Below are positions 1 to 12,539 of a stretch of 64,000 bases of DNA, piece by piece. The notes under the pieces are model-generated. The model worked only from the letters and a program-made list of their open reading frames with translations. It was not told the origin of the DNA and searched no databases. Numbering within the stretch: position 1 is the stretch's first letter; the number at the start of each line of letters is the position of its first letter. The position numbers and the translations under genes were made by a program. This DNA is from Heterocephalus glaber (taxonomy: Eukaryota; Chordata; Mammalia; Rodentia; Bathyergidae): positions 3,541,951 through 3,605,950 of the forward strand of contig NW_004624855.1 in NCBI RefSeq assembly GCF_000247695.1, written 5' to 3'.

Positions 1-79
1 GTAGCCCAGGTTGGCCTTGAACTCTCAGCAATCCTCCCAAGTGCTGGGATTGCAAGGATTCGCCACCACTCCTGGCTCT
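1..79 (-). mobile_element. B1 SINE (7SL-derived), partial
   Basis: CCCAGGTTGGCCTTGAACTC and AAGTGCTGGGATTGCAAGG are antisense B1; cut by the window edge. Confidence 0.8.
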
Positions 80-1369
80 AGGGGTCTTCTTATCAAAGCC
101 AGTGATGACACCCTCGCTTCTATTAGCTTCCCACTCTGATGCAGAACTCTACTCTGCATAGTCTCCAGGGCTGCCATGGAAACCGTCACTTATTCTCCCT
201 TGCCTTGTACCCCATGTTTGTGGCCTGAGCCTGTTGGTTTTACTCCTGAATTGTTCCTGTCTGGTCTTGCCCTTAAATGCTCTTTAACTTAGCTCAGACA
301 CTTTCCAGCCCTCACCCAAATGGCCTGGGGCCGGGGCTCCTAGCTTCATCTTCTCTGGCCCTCCCTGTACCCAGCTTCCGAAGATTGTCCTTAAACACAG
401 CTGAGCAAGCAGCTCTCCTACTTGACTCCTCCCAGGTGCCACCTAAAGGCTTGAGGCTTCCTGCCGTCCCACCAGCCTTCCTTCTGGACTCCTCTGGCCC
501 CCTCAGCCCTCGACCTGCCCAGCCCTCCTTGTAGCCAGCCTCCCTGTTTCTGAGCACCTACTTCTCTGCCTTTGTTTAGGCACTGCTGTCTCACATTTCC
601 TTGTCCTTGTCCCTCCTATGTTCTATGAACTCCCTGCCTCAGCCTCTCTCGCTTACTCATTCCTCTAGACTTGTTCTGAGTGCTCTTGCTAAGTGCTGTG
701 CTTGGGGTTGGGCATGAAAGAAGAAAGGCCAAGATCCCGCTGTCTCATCTGGGAGCCCAGAGGCTTTAGGGAGATGAGCCCACTTGTGGGAAGGGGGCAT
801 ATGTGCTGTGCGCCAGGAAGGGAGCATAGCCCCTTCTGGGAGAGTGAAGGACAATGTACTTGAAACAGGAGAAGTCAGGCTGGGCCTTGAGGCCAGGCAG
901 ATGAGCTGGGGAGAGGGGGTGTTCTAGGTAGGAAGAGGGCCCCCAGGGACAGGGCAGGGGTTTCCGCGTTGCTGAAGTGTGTGTACCTGGGAGTGACATG
1001 ACCAGATTATGCTCTATAAGGTCGGTAATAGCTCCTTGTACTTGCTGTGTGCTTGTTTCCCCTCACCCCAAAGGAATTAATTGTTTTACCCTTTCTCAGT
1101 GTGCCCAGAACCTCTGTATCGAACGCATAGTTGATGTGAATTTGCTGGGTTCAGTCCTGGTTATCCGTAGAGCAGCGTGTGTCTTAAGTGGCCTCCCTAC
1201 TGCTGCTGATCATGTGATGCTTTGATATCCATTCTGTCTCTCCTGGGTTGTCAGGTAACCAGTTAAGAGATGCTTGTGAGAACATCAGGAATGCTGGCTT
1301 CTTTAGCCTGTGCCTGCACATGGAGAACCGTAATCTTTTAAGCTGAGAAAAAAAAAATGTTTTTGAATA

Positions 1370-1794
1370 AGTACTGTTTGTTGGTACATTCACATGACTC
1401 AAAAAATCAAAGTCATATAAAAAAAGAATGCATTGTTCTCATCCATTTCTTTCTTCCCAGCACCAAATAACCACTTTTATTAGTTTTGTTACACATCTTC
1501 ATTGGTGGGGTTTATTTATGCAGATATAAACAACTATAAATATGTAAGGTATATATAGTCTATCAGTATCTATACCCACGTACATATTGTCCCCTTATAT
1601 AAAATAAGGCATATTGTCTCCAGTTTCACATCTTGCCTATTCAATTAACTCCCAAGTATCTGGGAGGTTTTCCTATGTTAGTATGCAGACAATTTCCTAA
1701 TTCATATGTAAAGTTGCATAATAGTCATCCATTGTGCAAGTTCACCTAACTCTTTAACCAGTCCCCCTTTGATGGACACTTGGGTTGTACCCAG
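1370..1794 (-). mobile_element. Old L1 3' end, antisense
   Basis: Contains TTAACCAGTCCCCCTTTGAT followed by GGACACTTGGGTTGT, the typical antisense L1M 3'-end wording, preceded by AT-rich 3' UTR-like sequence. Interrupted on the right by an ID. Confidence 0.55.
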
Positions 1795-1885
1795 TTTTTT
1801 TTTTTTTTGGTACTGGGGATGGAACTCGGGTCCTTCCTTGCTTTTGAGGCAGGCAGTGGAACCACTGAGCTAAATCCCTGGCCCT
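1795..1885 (-). mobile_element. ID-like tRNA-derived SINE
   Basis: Poly-T then GGTACTGGGGATGGAACTCG and CACTGAGCTAAATCCCTGGC (reverse of the B and A boxes). Confidence 0.9.
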
Positions 1886-1892
1886 AGTCTTT

Positions 1893-2160
1893 TGTTCTTT
1901 TCTTTTCTTTTTTTTCCCCATTAAGTTTATTGGTACATTTTAGGTATAAAATACAGTTACATACATCATTGGGATCTTGTACCATTATGTGAGTATCTTG
2001 GTTCTTATTTTTTTCCCCTTCCCCTGCCCTCCCTTCCCTATTTGCAAAGACTTTGTTTCCATTTTTTTCCTTTTCTCATATTTTTCTTTTCCCTTCTTTC
2101 CTTTACCCTACCCCTTCCACTTTCCCTGATCCTTTAGACCTTTATTTCCTATTACACAAT
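1893..2160 (-). repeat. L1 3'-end-like repeat, copy 1
   Basis: A poly-T start, then ATTAAGTTTATTGGTACATT and about 100 bp shared with 36160-36300, then a pyrimidine-rich tract (purine-rich on the minus strand). This order fits an antisense L1 3' UTR with a polypurine tract. Family not identified. Confidence 0.55.
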
Positions 2161-2194
2161 ATCCATTATACATTTTTAAAATTATAATATTAAG

Positions 2195-2850
2195 ATCTAG
2201 GAGACATTACCACAGATTTTACAGAATTTAAAAGGATATAGAAAGCATATTACAAAAATCTTTTTTGAAATAAATTGGACAACTTCTAAGAAGTACCTTG
2301 GAAGACAAATTAATGAAACTAACTCTGGAGGAAATATAAAATTTAAATAGCACCTATTAAAGAAAGTATATTCCTAGCTTGAAAACCTACCTATATGACA
2401 ACAGGCTCGTATACATTTTAACTGATAAATTATATCAAACGTTTAAAGCAGAAAAAAGAAGGAACACTTCTCCCCTCATTTTAGGAACCCAACATTGTGG
2501 TAATACTAAAACTGGATAAAGATAATAGAAGAAAAGAGTATGAACATAGATAGCAATTTGTTTAACAAAACAAACTCTTAGAATTCAGATCTGGCAGGAT
2601 GTAGAAAGGGGTTTTGTTTTAGGTATGGCAGTGTTGGTTCAGCATTGGAAGATCCACCCCCAAAAGTTACTATTTTAACAGAGGAAAGGAAAAAGCCATA
2701 TGATCCTGTCACTAGTTGGAGAAAAAGTATCAAACTAAATTCTACAGCTGTTCTTGGTAAAAGCTATCAGGAGACTAGAAGTAGAACAGAACCTTCTCAA
2801 CAGATTAAAGCCTAGTGTTTGTTCTTATAAGGAACATTGCAGTGAGCTGA
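2195..2850 (+). mobile_element. Ancient LINE-1 ORF2 fragment
   Basis: Decayed reverse-transcriptase coding sequence in the sense direction: a CATTTTAGGAACCCAACAT block, CTAAAACTGGATAAAGATAA, then GGTTCAGCATTGG and CCATATGATC blocks occur in the order seen in L1 ORF2. Many stops; a dead copy. Confidence 0.7.
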
Positions 2851-3020
2851 GTGTGGGGGCTAGATATGGATAATCCCAGCTGCTTGGGAGGCTGAGGCAG
2901 AAGGATTGCAAATTCAACACCAGATTGTGCAGTTTAGCAATACCTTGCCTCAAAATAAAAAAATTAAAAAACAGGGCTGGGAATGTAGCTCAGTGGCAGT
3001 ACACCTGCCTAGCTTATCTT
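2847..3020 (+). mobile_element. B1-ID dimer SINE, partial
   Basis: A B1 half (AATCCCAGCTGCTTGGGAGG) is followed by an A-rich linker and GGGCTGGGAATGTAGCTCAG of the ID half, which loses its end. Confidence 0.75.
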
Positions 3021-3057
3021 GCTCCTTCCCTACCGCTTTCTCCTTAGCCCCCGCCCT

Positions 3058-3130
3058 CTGGTGCTGGGGATGGAACACAATCTCACACATGGCAGACAGG
3101 CAGTCTACCACCGAGTCACATTTCAGCCCC
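3058..3130 (-). mobile_element. ID-type SINE fragment
   Basis: GGTGCTGGGGATGGAACAC and CCACCGAGTCACATTTCAGC are degenerate reverse ID boxes. Confidence 0.6.
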
Positions 3131-3191
3131 TGTCCTTGTCCTTTTAAATACCAGGTTCAAATCATTAGCCATAGACTTTATCATTTACCCA

Positions 3192-3239
3192 TGAGAAAAA
3201 AAAAAATATATATATATATATATACATATACACACACAC
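3192..3239. repeat. A-run plus (TA)n/(CA)n simple repeat
   Basis: An A run followed by ten or so TA units and then CA units. Confidence 0.95.
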
Positions 3240-3350
3240 TAGAAGCTCTACCAGTGCCCAGATCTGTCTCACTTGCTCATGTGTTCTCATTTAGCACAAT
3301 GCCCAGTATATAATGGGAATCAAATTCTTGTTGGATTTTTAAAATTACAG

Positions 3351-3437
3351 GGGCTGGAGATTTAGCTCACTGGTTCCATCACCTGCCTCGCAAGTGCAAG
3401 GACCCGAGTTCAATCCCTTGTACCCCCCCCCCCCAAA
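3351..3437 (+). mobile_element. ID-like SINE, first unit of a head-to-tail pair
   Basis: GGGCTGGAGATTTAGCTCAC (A box) and CCCGAGTTCAATCCC (B box), then a 13-base C run. The duplication AAAATTACAG is at 3341-3350. Confidence 0.9.
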
Positions 3438-3450
3438 TTTCCATCCTTAG

Positions 3451-3545
3451 GGGCTGGGAATGTAGCTCAGTGGTTTTGCCACCTGCCTCAGAAGCGGAAG
3501 GACCTGAGTTCGATCCCCCATACCAAAAAAATAAATAAACAAACA
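3451..3545 (+). mobile_element. ID-like SINE, second unit of a head-to-tail pair
   Basis: GGGCTGGGAATGTAGCTCAG and CCTGAGTTCGATCCCC with an A-rich tail; the matching AAAATTACAG is at 3546-3555, after this unit and not between the units. Confidence 0.9.
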
Positions 3546-3594
3546 AAAATTACAGTGTTTGGCACACCTGTATAATGGAACTCTTACCTGTTGA

Positions 3595-4165
3595 TTTACC
3601 TTCCAGCTCCTCCATGATGCTTCTCGTGCCTATGGCTCTGCATATGAGAGTTCTTTCCTCTTTTCATTTGGCAGCTGTTCCTCATTTACTAGACCACAGT
3701 CCACCTTTTCTGTAAAGCATCCCCCATCCTCAGGCATTTGCTGTTGCCTCAGATATCCAAATTCTGTGTGCTTCCTGTGTTGTACTTCCGGGTTTTTTTT
3801 TTTTAATTTATTTTTTGTGGTACCAGGGATTCGACCCAGGGTCTAGCACATGCCAGGCATACACTGAACTACTTTTGCAGACTTTTTAATTTTATTTTGA
3901 GAAAGGGTCTTGCTTAGCTGCCTACCTCAAACATGTGATCCTCCTGCCTGAGCAGCGGAGATTACAGGCACTTGCCATCATGCCCAGCCTTATCATGGCT
4001 CTGATAACCCCACTCTGTGTGAGGCCTCATCTCCCCACACAGGTTTCCCATCAGTTCCTTGAGGCAGCAACGCTTGCTCACCACTGTATCTCCAGCCCCC
4101 CAGCGCAGCACTTGGCATTCTGGTGGCTCTTGTGTCATGTTTTTAGTAAGCAAACCTTAAAGTAA
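3595..4165 (+). repeat. L2 remnant split by a B1-dID dimer
   Basis: CTCAGGCATTTGCTGTTGCC and CTTCCTGTGTTGTACTTCCG before the SINE; ACTGTATCTCCAGCCCCCCA and GCACTTGGCATTCTGG after it, the order of an L2 3' end. Confidence 0.55.
3791..3990 (-). mobile_element. B1-dID dimer SINE
   Basis: A poly-T, a shortened reverse ID (GGTACCAGGGATTCGACCC), then a B1 half beginning GAGAAAGGGTCTTGCTTAGC. It splits an L2 stretch. Confidence 0.8.
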
Positions 4166-4189
4166 AATACTATATTGATAACTGCTTTT

Positions 4190-4735
4190 CAGAGTTTTTT
4201 TTTTTCCTGCATTTTTAGTTGAGCTATTTCACCATTAGCCATTTGAGTATATTCATCAAGGTTTGTACCATCACCATTATCTGATTTCAGAACATTTCCA
4301 TTATCCCCCAGAGAAGCCTGAGGGCATCTATTTCTCATTGCTTCCACCTCAACCCCCATTCCCACCCCAGCAACCAGTACTACTGGATCTCTACTCTCTC
4401 TCTCTGGACATACCATTCTAGACATTTTATGTAAATGGAATCAACACATGTCCTTTTTTTGTCTGGATTCTTTCACTAGCGTAATGTTTTTGAGGCTTAT
4501 CCATGTTGTAGCACGTATCAGTACTTCGTTTTTATGACTTATGTTCCATTGCGTGGAGATACCATATTTTGTTTATCCATTCATCAATTGATTGACATTT
4601 GGGTTGTTTCTGCTTTTTGGAAATTGTGTATAATGCTGTTCGGAACATTCATGTACAACTCTTTTGTGAGGGTATCATGTTTTCAGTTCTCTTGGGGTAT
4701 ATTCCACCTAGAATAGAATTGCTAGGTCCTTAAAT
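4190..4735 (-). mobile_element. Old L1 3' end, antisense
   Basis: Contains TTCCATTGCGTGGAGATACC, GTTTATCCATTCATC and ATTGATTGACATTTGGGTTG, the antisense L1M ORF2 end. Confidence 0.65.
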
Positions 4736-4979
4736 AATTTTAATATAGGCAGGGTAACTATATTAAAGTTTGCCTTTTTGATGTAAGAGTTTTATCATAG
4801 GCTACTATTGCTCATTATTCTGGGTTCACTCAACAGTTTTTGGAGTTTTATTTGATGGGCTGTGGGACAGTAATTGTGACTCAGGAAAATGGCAGAGTTC
4901 ATAGGATGGAATTTACTGAAACCTAACCATGTGCCCTGTGCTAACTTTGTGGAAATCCCAAACTGTTCCTTGCTCTGAT

Positions 4980-5345
4980 GCCATAAATTCATTTGATAAT
5001 AATCTATATATGCATCTACATTGAACCAATTAGGTGAATTATGGTATAGCCACACAATGGGACACTCTCACTATTTAAAGAAGTGGATTTCCACTTTTAT
5101 GTATTGGCATGGACTGATGTCCTAGAAAAGAACAGGTTTCAGATTAGCGTGTATAGGATGAGCCCATTTTAATAAAAGAACTCATGTTTACTTATGCAAA
5201 GGTAAAACCCAGAAAGATCACAGCAGATTGTCAACATTGATTTTATCTCTAAGGAGGTAGATTGTAGAAGACTTGGCGTTTAACTTTGTGTTTCTCTTTT
5301 GAAAAGTTTTCTTTTTACAATAGTGCATATAGCTTTTAAATTTAT
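4980..5345 (+). mobile_element. Old L1 3' UTR, sense
   Basis: ATTATGGTATAGCCACACAA, then GATGTCC, AGCCCATTTTAATAAAAG and TTATCTCTAAGGAGG occur in the order of L1MB/MC 3' ends. Confidence 0.6.
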
Positions 5346-5639
5346 GTGACTCCTCGTAATTCTATTTTGAAGAAAATGCACCTAAGAATTCCATCTTAAG
5401 CACTAAGTAGCAGTGTAGAATGTAATACTGTGTATTGGCATACAACTAATGCCTGTATGAATGTGGTGAGCAAAGTAGGCTTTTAAAGCACTCAAGTCCA
5501 GAAGTGAGAGAGTTTTTAGATTTTAGCCCTCAGGGAATCTTCCTGAGAGAATGGGGCTTGGCTTGGCCCTTAAAGAATGTAGCATTTATATAGCACTTGA
5601 CAGTTTGTAGAATCTAGGATAACAAACATCTGTTGTGTT

Positions 5640-5985
5640 TTCAGTGCTTCCTCTGACTGAGCATGGTAACAAGCCCTTTGTCTGTTTTCTGGCCTGGACC
5701 TCATAGTCACCCTGGGAGGTGGATACTGTGATCACTCCCATTTCACACATGAGTGAACTGAGGTTTAGAAAGCCTGACCTGACCTGGCTAGAAAGGCCAG
5801 GGCCAGAATTCAGAACCCTGTGTCGGACTTCACAGTCAGAGCCTTATACACCATTTTAAACAGGAGACCGAGATCTAGGGAATTCAACTGTCTTGCCCAG
5901 GATAACACAGCTGTAAATCAGGAGCGAGGATCTGAACTCAGCGTGGTCTCAGCATCATGTCTATGACACTGAGGTTTCCTGATGT
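5640..5985 (-). repeat. MIR-type SINE remnants (one or two copies)
   Basis: GGTGGATACTGTGATCACTC, CATGAGTGAACTGAGGTTTA and CAGGATAACACAGCTGTAAA are antisense MIR core wording. Confidence 0.65.
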
Positions 5986-6449
5986 GGGGTCCAGGCTGTT
6001 GCAATCCCTGGAGTTGGCAGTGGAAGGCTGGGACATTCACATGCCATACACATTTTTGAAAGCAGTGGCCAGCTTTCTCAGATCTGTGTGACCATCACTT
6101 CTAAGTGGTAGGTAAGAGCATCCTACCAGGAAGCTCCTAGTACAGGTTCATGAACCTCCTCCCTCTTGCTGTCACTCGTTCTTTGCATTGCTTGGGTAGG
6201 TTTAGAGCCCCATCTCTAGCCTCTTAACACATTTTATTGAATCTTTCCGCTGTAGGATATGGAGGAAAGCCAGGTGAGAGAGTCCCAGTTGCCATCTCTT
6301 TGTGACTTTTTGTTTCAATAAATCACAATTCACTGTTGGTAATAGTTGCCTAATTAACCTTCCTGATAGTTCTTAAATCTTTCAACCTGTGCTCTACCAA
6401 ATTTCATACAGTGAGTATTGGAAGGATTTGAGGACCAACACCTCTTGTT

Positions 6450-6615
6450 TCTTTTGTTTTGTTTTTTGGTCTATAATTGTCATTATTGTGGTTTTTGAAA
6501 TTGTGATAAAATACTTGTAACATAAAATCTACCATCGTAACCATTTTGTAATGTATAGTAAGTAGGGTTAAGTGCATTCACATTGTGCAGCCAGTCTCCA
6601 GAACTCTTCATTCAT
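6450..6615 (-). mobile_element. L1ME-like 3' UTR fragment, antisense
   Basis: TAACATAAAATCTACCATCG, TAACCATTTT and a downstream CATTCACATTGTGCAGCCAG are standard L1ME 3' UTR wording. Confidence 0.6.
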
Positions 6616-7524
6616 TCCACAAACATTTGTTGAGCATCTACTCAGAGATGATTAAGATACACTCCCTGCTCAGACTGATGGGGAAGAAGCATTGGAAAAC
6701 CAGCGGTAACAGTTCATTATGGCTGGAGTGGTGAGTGCTCCTTGATTCTTGGGATTCCATGCTTGCAGGCAGGACGAGTTATACCTACCCAGTGCTTCTG
6801 AGTTGCTGCTCCTCGGGCTTTCTGCCTAGTTGCTTAGAGACTGGGTATTTCACCCCATTGCTCCCTGGAGGAGTTGTGCCATCTCAGCTCTCCAGACCCC
6901 CAGGGAGACCAAGTCGGCAGATTTTGCCTGTGTGAGAACTGCTCTGTAGCTGGATCCATGTGGCCCGGGCAGGGGCGGGGCAGGGGAAGGGCACCACTGC
7001 CAAAGCCAGAACTGCACCAAACCCCAAATCAACGGTTTGCCCAAATATAGTATCCCTGACTTTCTACCATCATGTTTAAGCTAAATATACTGCCCTTCAG
7101 CTTGCAAGCTCAGCTTCCTTCAGGAATGGCTTCTGTGATTATCCCCAAGTGGCTTTTCTCCTTTTCTCATCGAGAAAGTGACCATGGTGACGTGGCCAAA
7201 GTCTCAGAGGAGTGACGTGTAAAGCTAAACAGATCAGAGAGGGCTGGCTCCAGATTGCATTTGGTTTTGTGCATTTCCATGGCGACCTCGGCAAAGAGCT
7301 TCTTACTGAGAAGGTGTATTATGATTATTAACTCACAGCTCTTCTTCTCCAGAAAAACAGGCTGCAGATATGAGACTCCATTGACTTGCTTGTCTGCAGA
7401 TGCACTTGGATTCTCTATTACATGTTTCCATGTCCTGTCTGGCTTATAAATACTGGTACATGTGTACAACCCAAGTACAGGTCTTGACTTCAAATTGTCT
7501 GATTTTTTCACCCACTCTTTCACT

Positions 7525-7680
7525 TAACTAGGTAACTTGGTTAAAATATTTAACTGTACCTCAGTTTTTTGTTACTAAAAGGGGGATGAAAATACTTGTA
7601 CCTACCTCATTGGGCTTTTGGAAGGATCAAGTAAGCTAATAATGCATACATAGCATTTTTACAGAGCCCGATGTTTGTAG
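7525..7680 (+). repeat. MIR remnant
   Basis: TTAACTGTACCTCAG, GGGGGATGAAAATACTTGTA and CCTACCTCATTGGGC follow MIR order. Confidence 0.65.
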
Positions 7681-7748
7681 TACATGAATATTAATTAATT
7701 CCCTGAATTTTGCAGCTGTCATTAAGCAGCCCTTTTCTGCACCTCTAG

Positions 7749-7837
7749 GTTTTGGTTTTTTTTGGTACTGGGGATCAAACTCGGGTCCTTGTGCTTGTGC
7801 AGCAGGTGGCGAAACCACTGAGCTAAATCCCTGGCCC
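7749..7837 (-). mobile_element. ID-like SINE (young)
   Basis: Complete reverse ID with the 12-bp duplication CTGCACCTCTAG at 7737-7748 and 7838-7849. Confidence 0.95.
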
Positions 7838-8470
7838 CTGCACCTCTAGTTTTTATATTATAGATTATATGTAGTCTGCACATCCTGGTGCGTCCATCCT
7901 CAACAGAAATGGCTTCCATAGCCAAACATTGCTGCCTGCAGCACCAAGGCTGTTCAGAAATGCACAGGATGAGTCAGTTTGCTCAGGGCTTCTCCTTGGT
8001 GGCCTGGAGCCCCTTCTCTGTTGCCCCTCTGAGCCTAAGCCCCACAGCCCATGACCTTTTGCATCAGTGGCTCCTGCAGATGCCGAGCCCCAGGTTCAGC
8101 CCTGGCCTCTTCCCTTTCTCAAGGATCCTAGAGCTTTGGTATTGCTGTCTCCCTTTCCCACAGGGAAGAAAACTATGAGGTTAAATTACATGGAGATCAG
8201 CTGCTTGAACTCCTTTATACTGAAGCGTGACCTAACCACCATAACATTTTTTAAAATAATAGGGCTATTGCGTTTTACAAGTTGTTGTTAAAGGACTCTT
8301 TTTGCTGTTTAAATATAACTTATAAAACAGATTTCCTCAAGCTTTTCCACTTAATGCAGTTGATTTAATTTCTGCTGTTTTTATGGCCAAACATTATGGC
8401 TTTTCAGGGTTGTAATAAAAATGCACAGATTGAATTCTGATTCTTTTTTCCTCACTCAGTAGTATATCCA

Positions 8471-8615
8471 GCTGGGCACAGTGGTGCACACCTGTAATCC
8501 TGGCACTCAGGAGGTTGAGGCAGGAGGATTGCCATGAGTTCGAGGCCACCTTGGGCTACATAATGAGTTCAAGGCCAGCCTGGAATACATAGCCAGACCC
8601 TGTCTTTAAAAAAAG
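8471..8615 (+). mobile_element. B1 SINE
   Basis: GCTGGGCACAGTGGTGCACA to CCAGACCCTGTCTTTAAAAA, with the rodent internal duplication region (CATAATGAGTTCAAGGCCAG). Confidence 0.92.
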
Positions 8616-8622
8616 AAAATTC

Positions 8623-8712
8623 GGGCCGGGGATTTGGCTCAGTGGTTCTACCACCTGCCTCAAAAGCGCAAGGTCCCGAGTTCGATCCCTGGTACCAAAA
8701 AAAGAAGAAAGA
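8623..8712 (+). mobile_element. ID-like SINE inserted in a B1 tail
   Basis: GGGCCGGGGATTTGGCTCAG with B box GAGTTCGATCCC; duplication AAAGAAAATTC at 8612-8622 and 8708-8718. Confidence 0.92.
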
Positions 8713-8952
8713 AAATTCAAATAGTTTGAGATGTGAGCATTCTTAAAAGATGAAGTTATTTCTGAATGCCTGCTAGTAAGCGATTGGTTAGATGAATTTA
8801 AAATGCTGACATAAATCTATGTGTGATATCTAAAATAGAGTCATTTTTAAAAAGCAGATTAGAGAGTGCCATATTTATGTGAATAGTTTTGGAAAAAGTG
8901 TTTTTGTTTTTTTTCACATTTTTATAGATGATCATCCAAATAATATCAGTGA

Positions 8953-9067
8953 GAGCTAGGGAGTGTAACTCGGTGGTAGCACACTTGCCTACCACTCGTG
9001 GGGTCCTGAGTTGTGTTCCCAGCACAAAGAAGGAAGGATAGAAGGAAAGAAGGGAGGAAGGAAAAAA
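8953..9067 (+). mobile_element. ID-type SINE, older variant, with GAAGG-rich tail
   Basis: GTGTAACTCGGTGGTAGCAC and GAGTTGTGTTCCCAGCAC, followed by a purine-rich tail. Confidence 0.75.
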
Positions 9068-10671
9068 TAGTGTCAGTGGTTTTCTTTGTGTGATAGAATT
9101 TTAGATAATTTTAGTTTTTCCATGCTTGTCTCTATCCACTCATATACATATATATTTGTTTTATATATGGACGATCAGAAAGGGGCACATTAAGGCTGTT
9201 TCATTTTGGCAGTGGAAAGATGGAAAGCTTGGCTTAGTGGCAAAGCCCTTTGCTTGGAGAGGAAGAAAGGACCTTGGAGGGAGTCAGGAAGGAGCTGTCT
9301 CAGGGGCCCAGAGTGGGTGTTATGGGGCAGCAGAAGGGGCTGCAGCAGAGCAGCTGCTAGGTGCTGGAGAGAGGAGCCGCGCCCTTGGTAGGTTCTCACC
9401 TACCATGGATGGGTGACAGCTTTGCTTTTTCAGAAGCCTTTTGAAGAGTGGCTCTGAGAGTGAAAACAAGTATTTTAAACCGTTCAGCAAAGCCTTTACA
9501 AAAGCATCAAGAAAAACTCAAGGTTGATGAGAAATGGAAATGAAACTTCTCAGTTCTACATATTAATAGCACAAGTCACATGAATGAAATGGTCTGTAGT
9601 AAAATTTTAAGATTTTAAAAACAGCAATTGAAAATTTCAAGTTGGCACCCTAACACTTAGACCATTGTTGTCCGTTGATAGGCGCTGGGAGTTCTGTGAA
9701 GTCAGAGGACTTGATTGCCTCAAAGGATCTCCGGATGCCCAGGGCTGATAGCCTTGGATGGGTAGTGCAGTTCCAGCAGGTAAAAGGTACACATTTACCT
9801 GCTGTTGTGTGGAAGAGGAGCTGCTGGTGGTTAGTTATCAACATGTATTTGTTAAAGCCAGTTTATGTAGAGAGGGCAGGGAAATGAAAAGTGCTCAGGC
9901 TTGGACTTCCTATATAGAAGATGATATTGAAAATCATAAATAACAGCAACAATTTTTTTAAAAAGTGAATAATTGTTGCTTACTGAATATCTGTGATGTG
10001 CTAGGTTAGAGTTTCTAATCCCATAAATTCCCTCAACAATGCTTTTTCATAGATCCCATCTCTATCTACACTGACCAAGCTGAACACTTCTGTTTTAGCC
10101 TGAGTGTGGGCAGAATTGGGAACTTAACACAAGTCTTTCTGAATGCAAAATCCAGGGTGCTTTGTACTCCCTGCAAGGAAGTGTGGCCAGGGAATGCTCT
10201 GGTGTGAGGGAAGAAAGCAGACAAGGGGCTGAGGTCAGGATGGGGAAAAAAACTAACCTTCAAGGGTAAGTCAAGGCAGAAGAACATGTGGCAGGGAGAA
10301 CAGAGAGGGGGTGTTCCAGGCAAGAAGAGGGATTCAGAGAATGATTGCAAACAGTTAACAGGTGTGATGCTATGGAAGGATTCCTGGGACAGAAATGCCA
10401 GGCCAAACATGCTTCTTTGCATCAGGACTGGTGAAGAGCCTTTAGTGTACTGGAAATGAATAATTGTATATCTGCACCAAACATGTTTGTTGACCTTAGT
10501 ATTTCATGGAATAATGTCAGAATATCCTTTAGGCCATCCAGGGCAGTTGTACTGAGTTTGTTTGGAAAGTTGTCCTATCAATAATAAAGAGGGAGGGAGG
10601 TTCACGAATGCAAGATGGAAGAGTTAGATGTTATCCTTTAAGCAGCAGAGAGACATGGGAGGGGCTGTCTG

Positions 10672-10738
10672 TTGTGTGTATATGTGTGTGTGTGTGTGTG
10701 TATGTGTATATGTATGTGTGTATGTATATGTACATATT
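10672..10738. repeat. (TG)n/(TATG)n simple repeat
   Basis: Interrupted TG and TATG units. Confidence 0.95.
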
Positions 10739-12539
10739 TTGCCTGGCAGTTCTAGCTAGTATAGTGGCTGGAGAGGAGGAAGTGGGTTGAGTCCTGGGCA
10801 GAAAATCCAACCTCTTCTACAGCCTGCTGAGAGATGAGGGTGTGCAGCTCTTCTGTAGCAGTGGAGTAGAGATGATGGATTTAATAAAACAGTGAAGAAA
10901 AAAGCTAATGGAAGCCTGTAGTAGAAGGTGGGGTACTTGCGCTGATACTGGTATACCTGCTCTGCACCTGCTTTGCTGAGTGGAATGGTCCTTAATGGTA
11001 CACTGTTGGACTTTCCCTAGGTCAGAGGGCTTGGTAGGAAAACTAGATTCGAGCCTCTCTGGGATGGAGGTGGCCGCTGAAGCAGGAGTTCCCAAGGGAG
11101 CAAGAGGATCAGAGGCTTGAACCCTAGGTCTGGGGATGAGTCACTGTCCTGGAAGCCTGGGAATGAATACATGGGGGCAAAGGGACCTCAGAGAACCCAC
11201 TTTCAAAGATAAGAAGGTCTAGGAGGGTGATGGGAGTGGCTGAAGCTGCATGGAGCGGTTAGAGCAGGCCTCCTGAATCCTCCCTTCCTCTTTCCTTGGC
11301 TGTCCCTGCTGTGCTGCCTGCTTCCTCTTCCAGATGATACACGTCTAGCCCTTTGAGGTAGATAGACATCCACAGGTGCCTCCGTGGGCCTAGGTGGCTT
11401 TCAAACAGGTGTGGCCTTCAGGCCCACCAGCATTCTGACTGAAGTCTGCTTGTTGACAGCCGCTTAGCTTCTCAGGGCAGTGGAAGGGCTAAGTAGCCGG
11501 CAGGCCCTGTCCTGTGCGCTGTCCCCTCTGCATCCTTGTCCTCTAGACCTTGCCAGGGAGGCCTGAAGTCTCTCTGTAAGGCTGGAAGCCAGCCTGGCTG
11601 CCTGGGACTGCCAGCTGTCTGTGCCCTCCCCTGTCACTGGCCTTGGTTTGGGGCCGGCTGTGGCCCAAGGCCTCCTTGTCAGCACGTGGCTTGGGTTTCC
11701 ACGTTAACGTTCCCAAATTGGGATCACAGGAGATCAAGTGTCCGGAGTAGTCTGATCACACTGAGCCTTCTCCAGCTACCAGCTGTGAACTTTTCAAAGG
11801 GCTGTGTGTAATTGGTTTGGGAGATGCTGCAGGGGACTGAGACAGGGACAAAGAAGCCAGTTTTTGAAAGGAAAAAGAACACATGAACATAACCATCTGG
11901 GGCTGTTCGGGTGGGGCAAGGTGCCTAGGCAAGTAGAAACCCCTTCGTATTTTTCCACAGGCTGAGTGAGCCTCCTGTGGTCATCATTGCTGATTCCCCC
12001 CAGACCCTCTCTGTGTAAATACAGCCTCTGTCTCCCACCCCCTCCCTCATTATGCATTCCTTTAATCTGACCCATCTCCAGGTCGCCAGCTGGCAGAGAT
12101 TCAGCAGATTCCAAACCCCAGCTGGTGCCAGAGTGTTTACACAGGCGGGGAGCTTGGCAGACAACTTGCCCCCAAGCTACTCAGCTGTAGGAAAAGGTAG
12201 AAAGACATCCCCAGATAAGTGGCCCATTTGTTTGCAGACTTTCCCTCCTTCCTCAGTCACCCTCCCCCTAATGCCCACCCTCAGCCCATTTCCTGCTCTG
12301 CCCTTAAAAAACTCCAGCGAAGACTCCCTTTGTGAAAAGGAAGTGACGGGCTGGGGACTCCCTGAGTAATCCCTTCTGTACAGCTACCCTTTATGGAGCA
12401 TCTGAGGTCCTTGACTTCCTGACTGGCAGCAGATCAGATATTATTTAAAAGACCTTATTCATCAGCATAAAGCCAGTTCCCACTCATAATGGGTGTGGTT
12501 ATTTCTAAAATAATAATAAAAGTTATGTGGCTAATCAGC

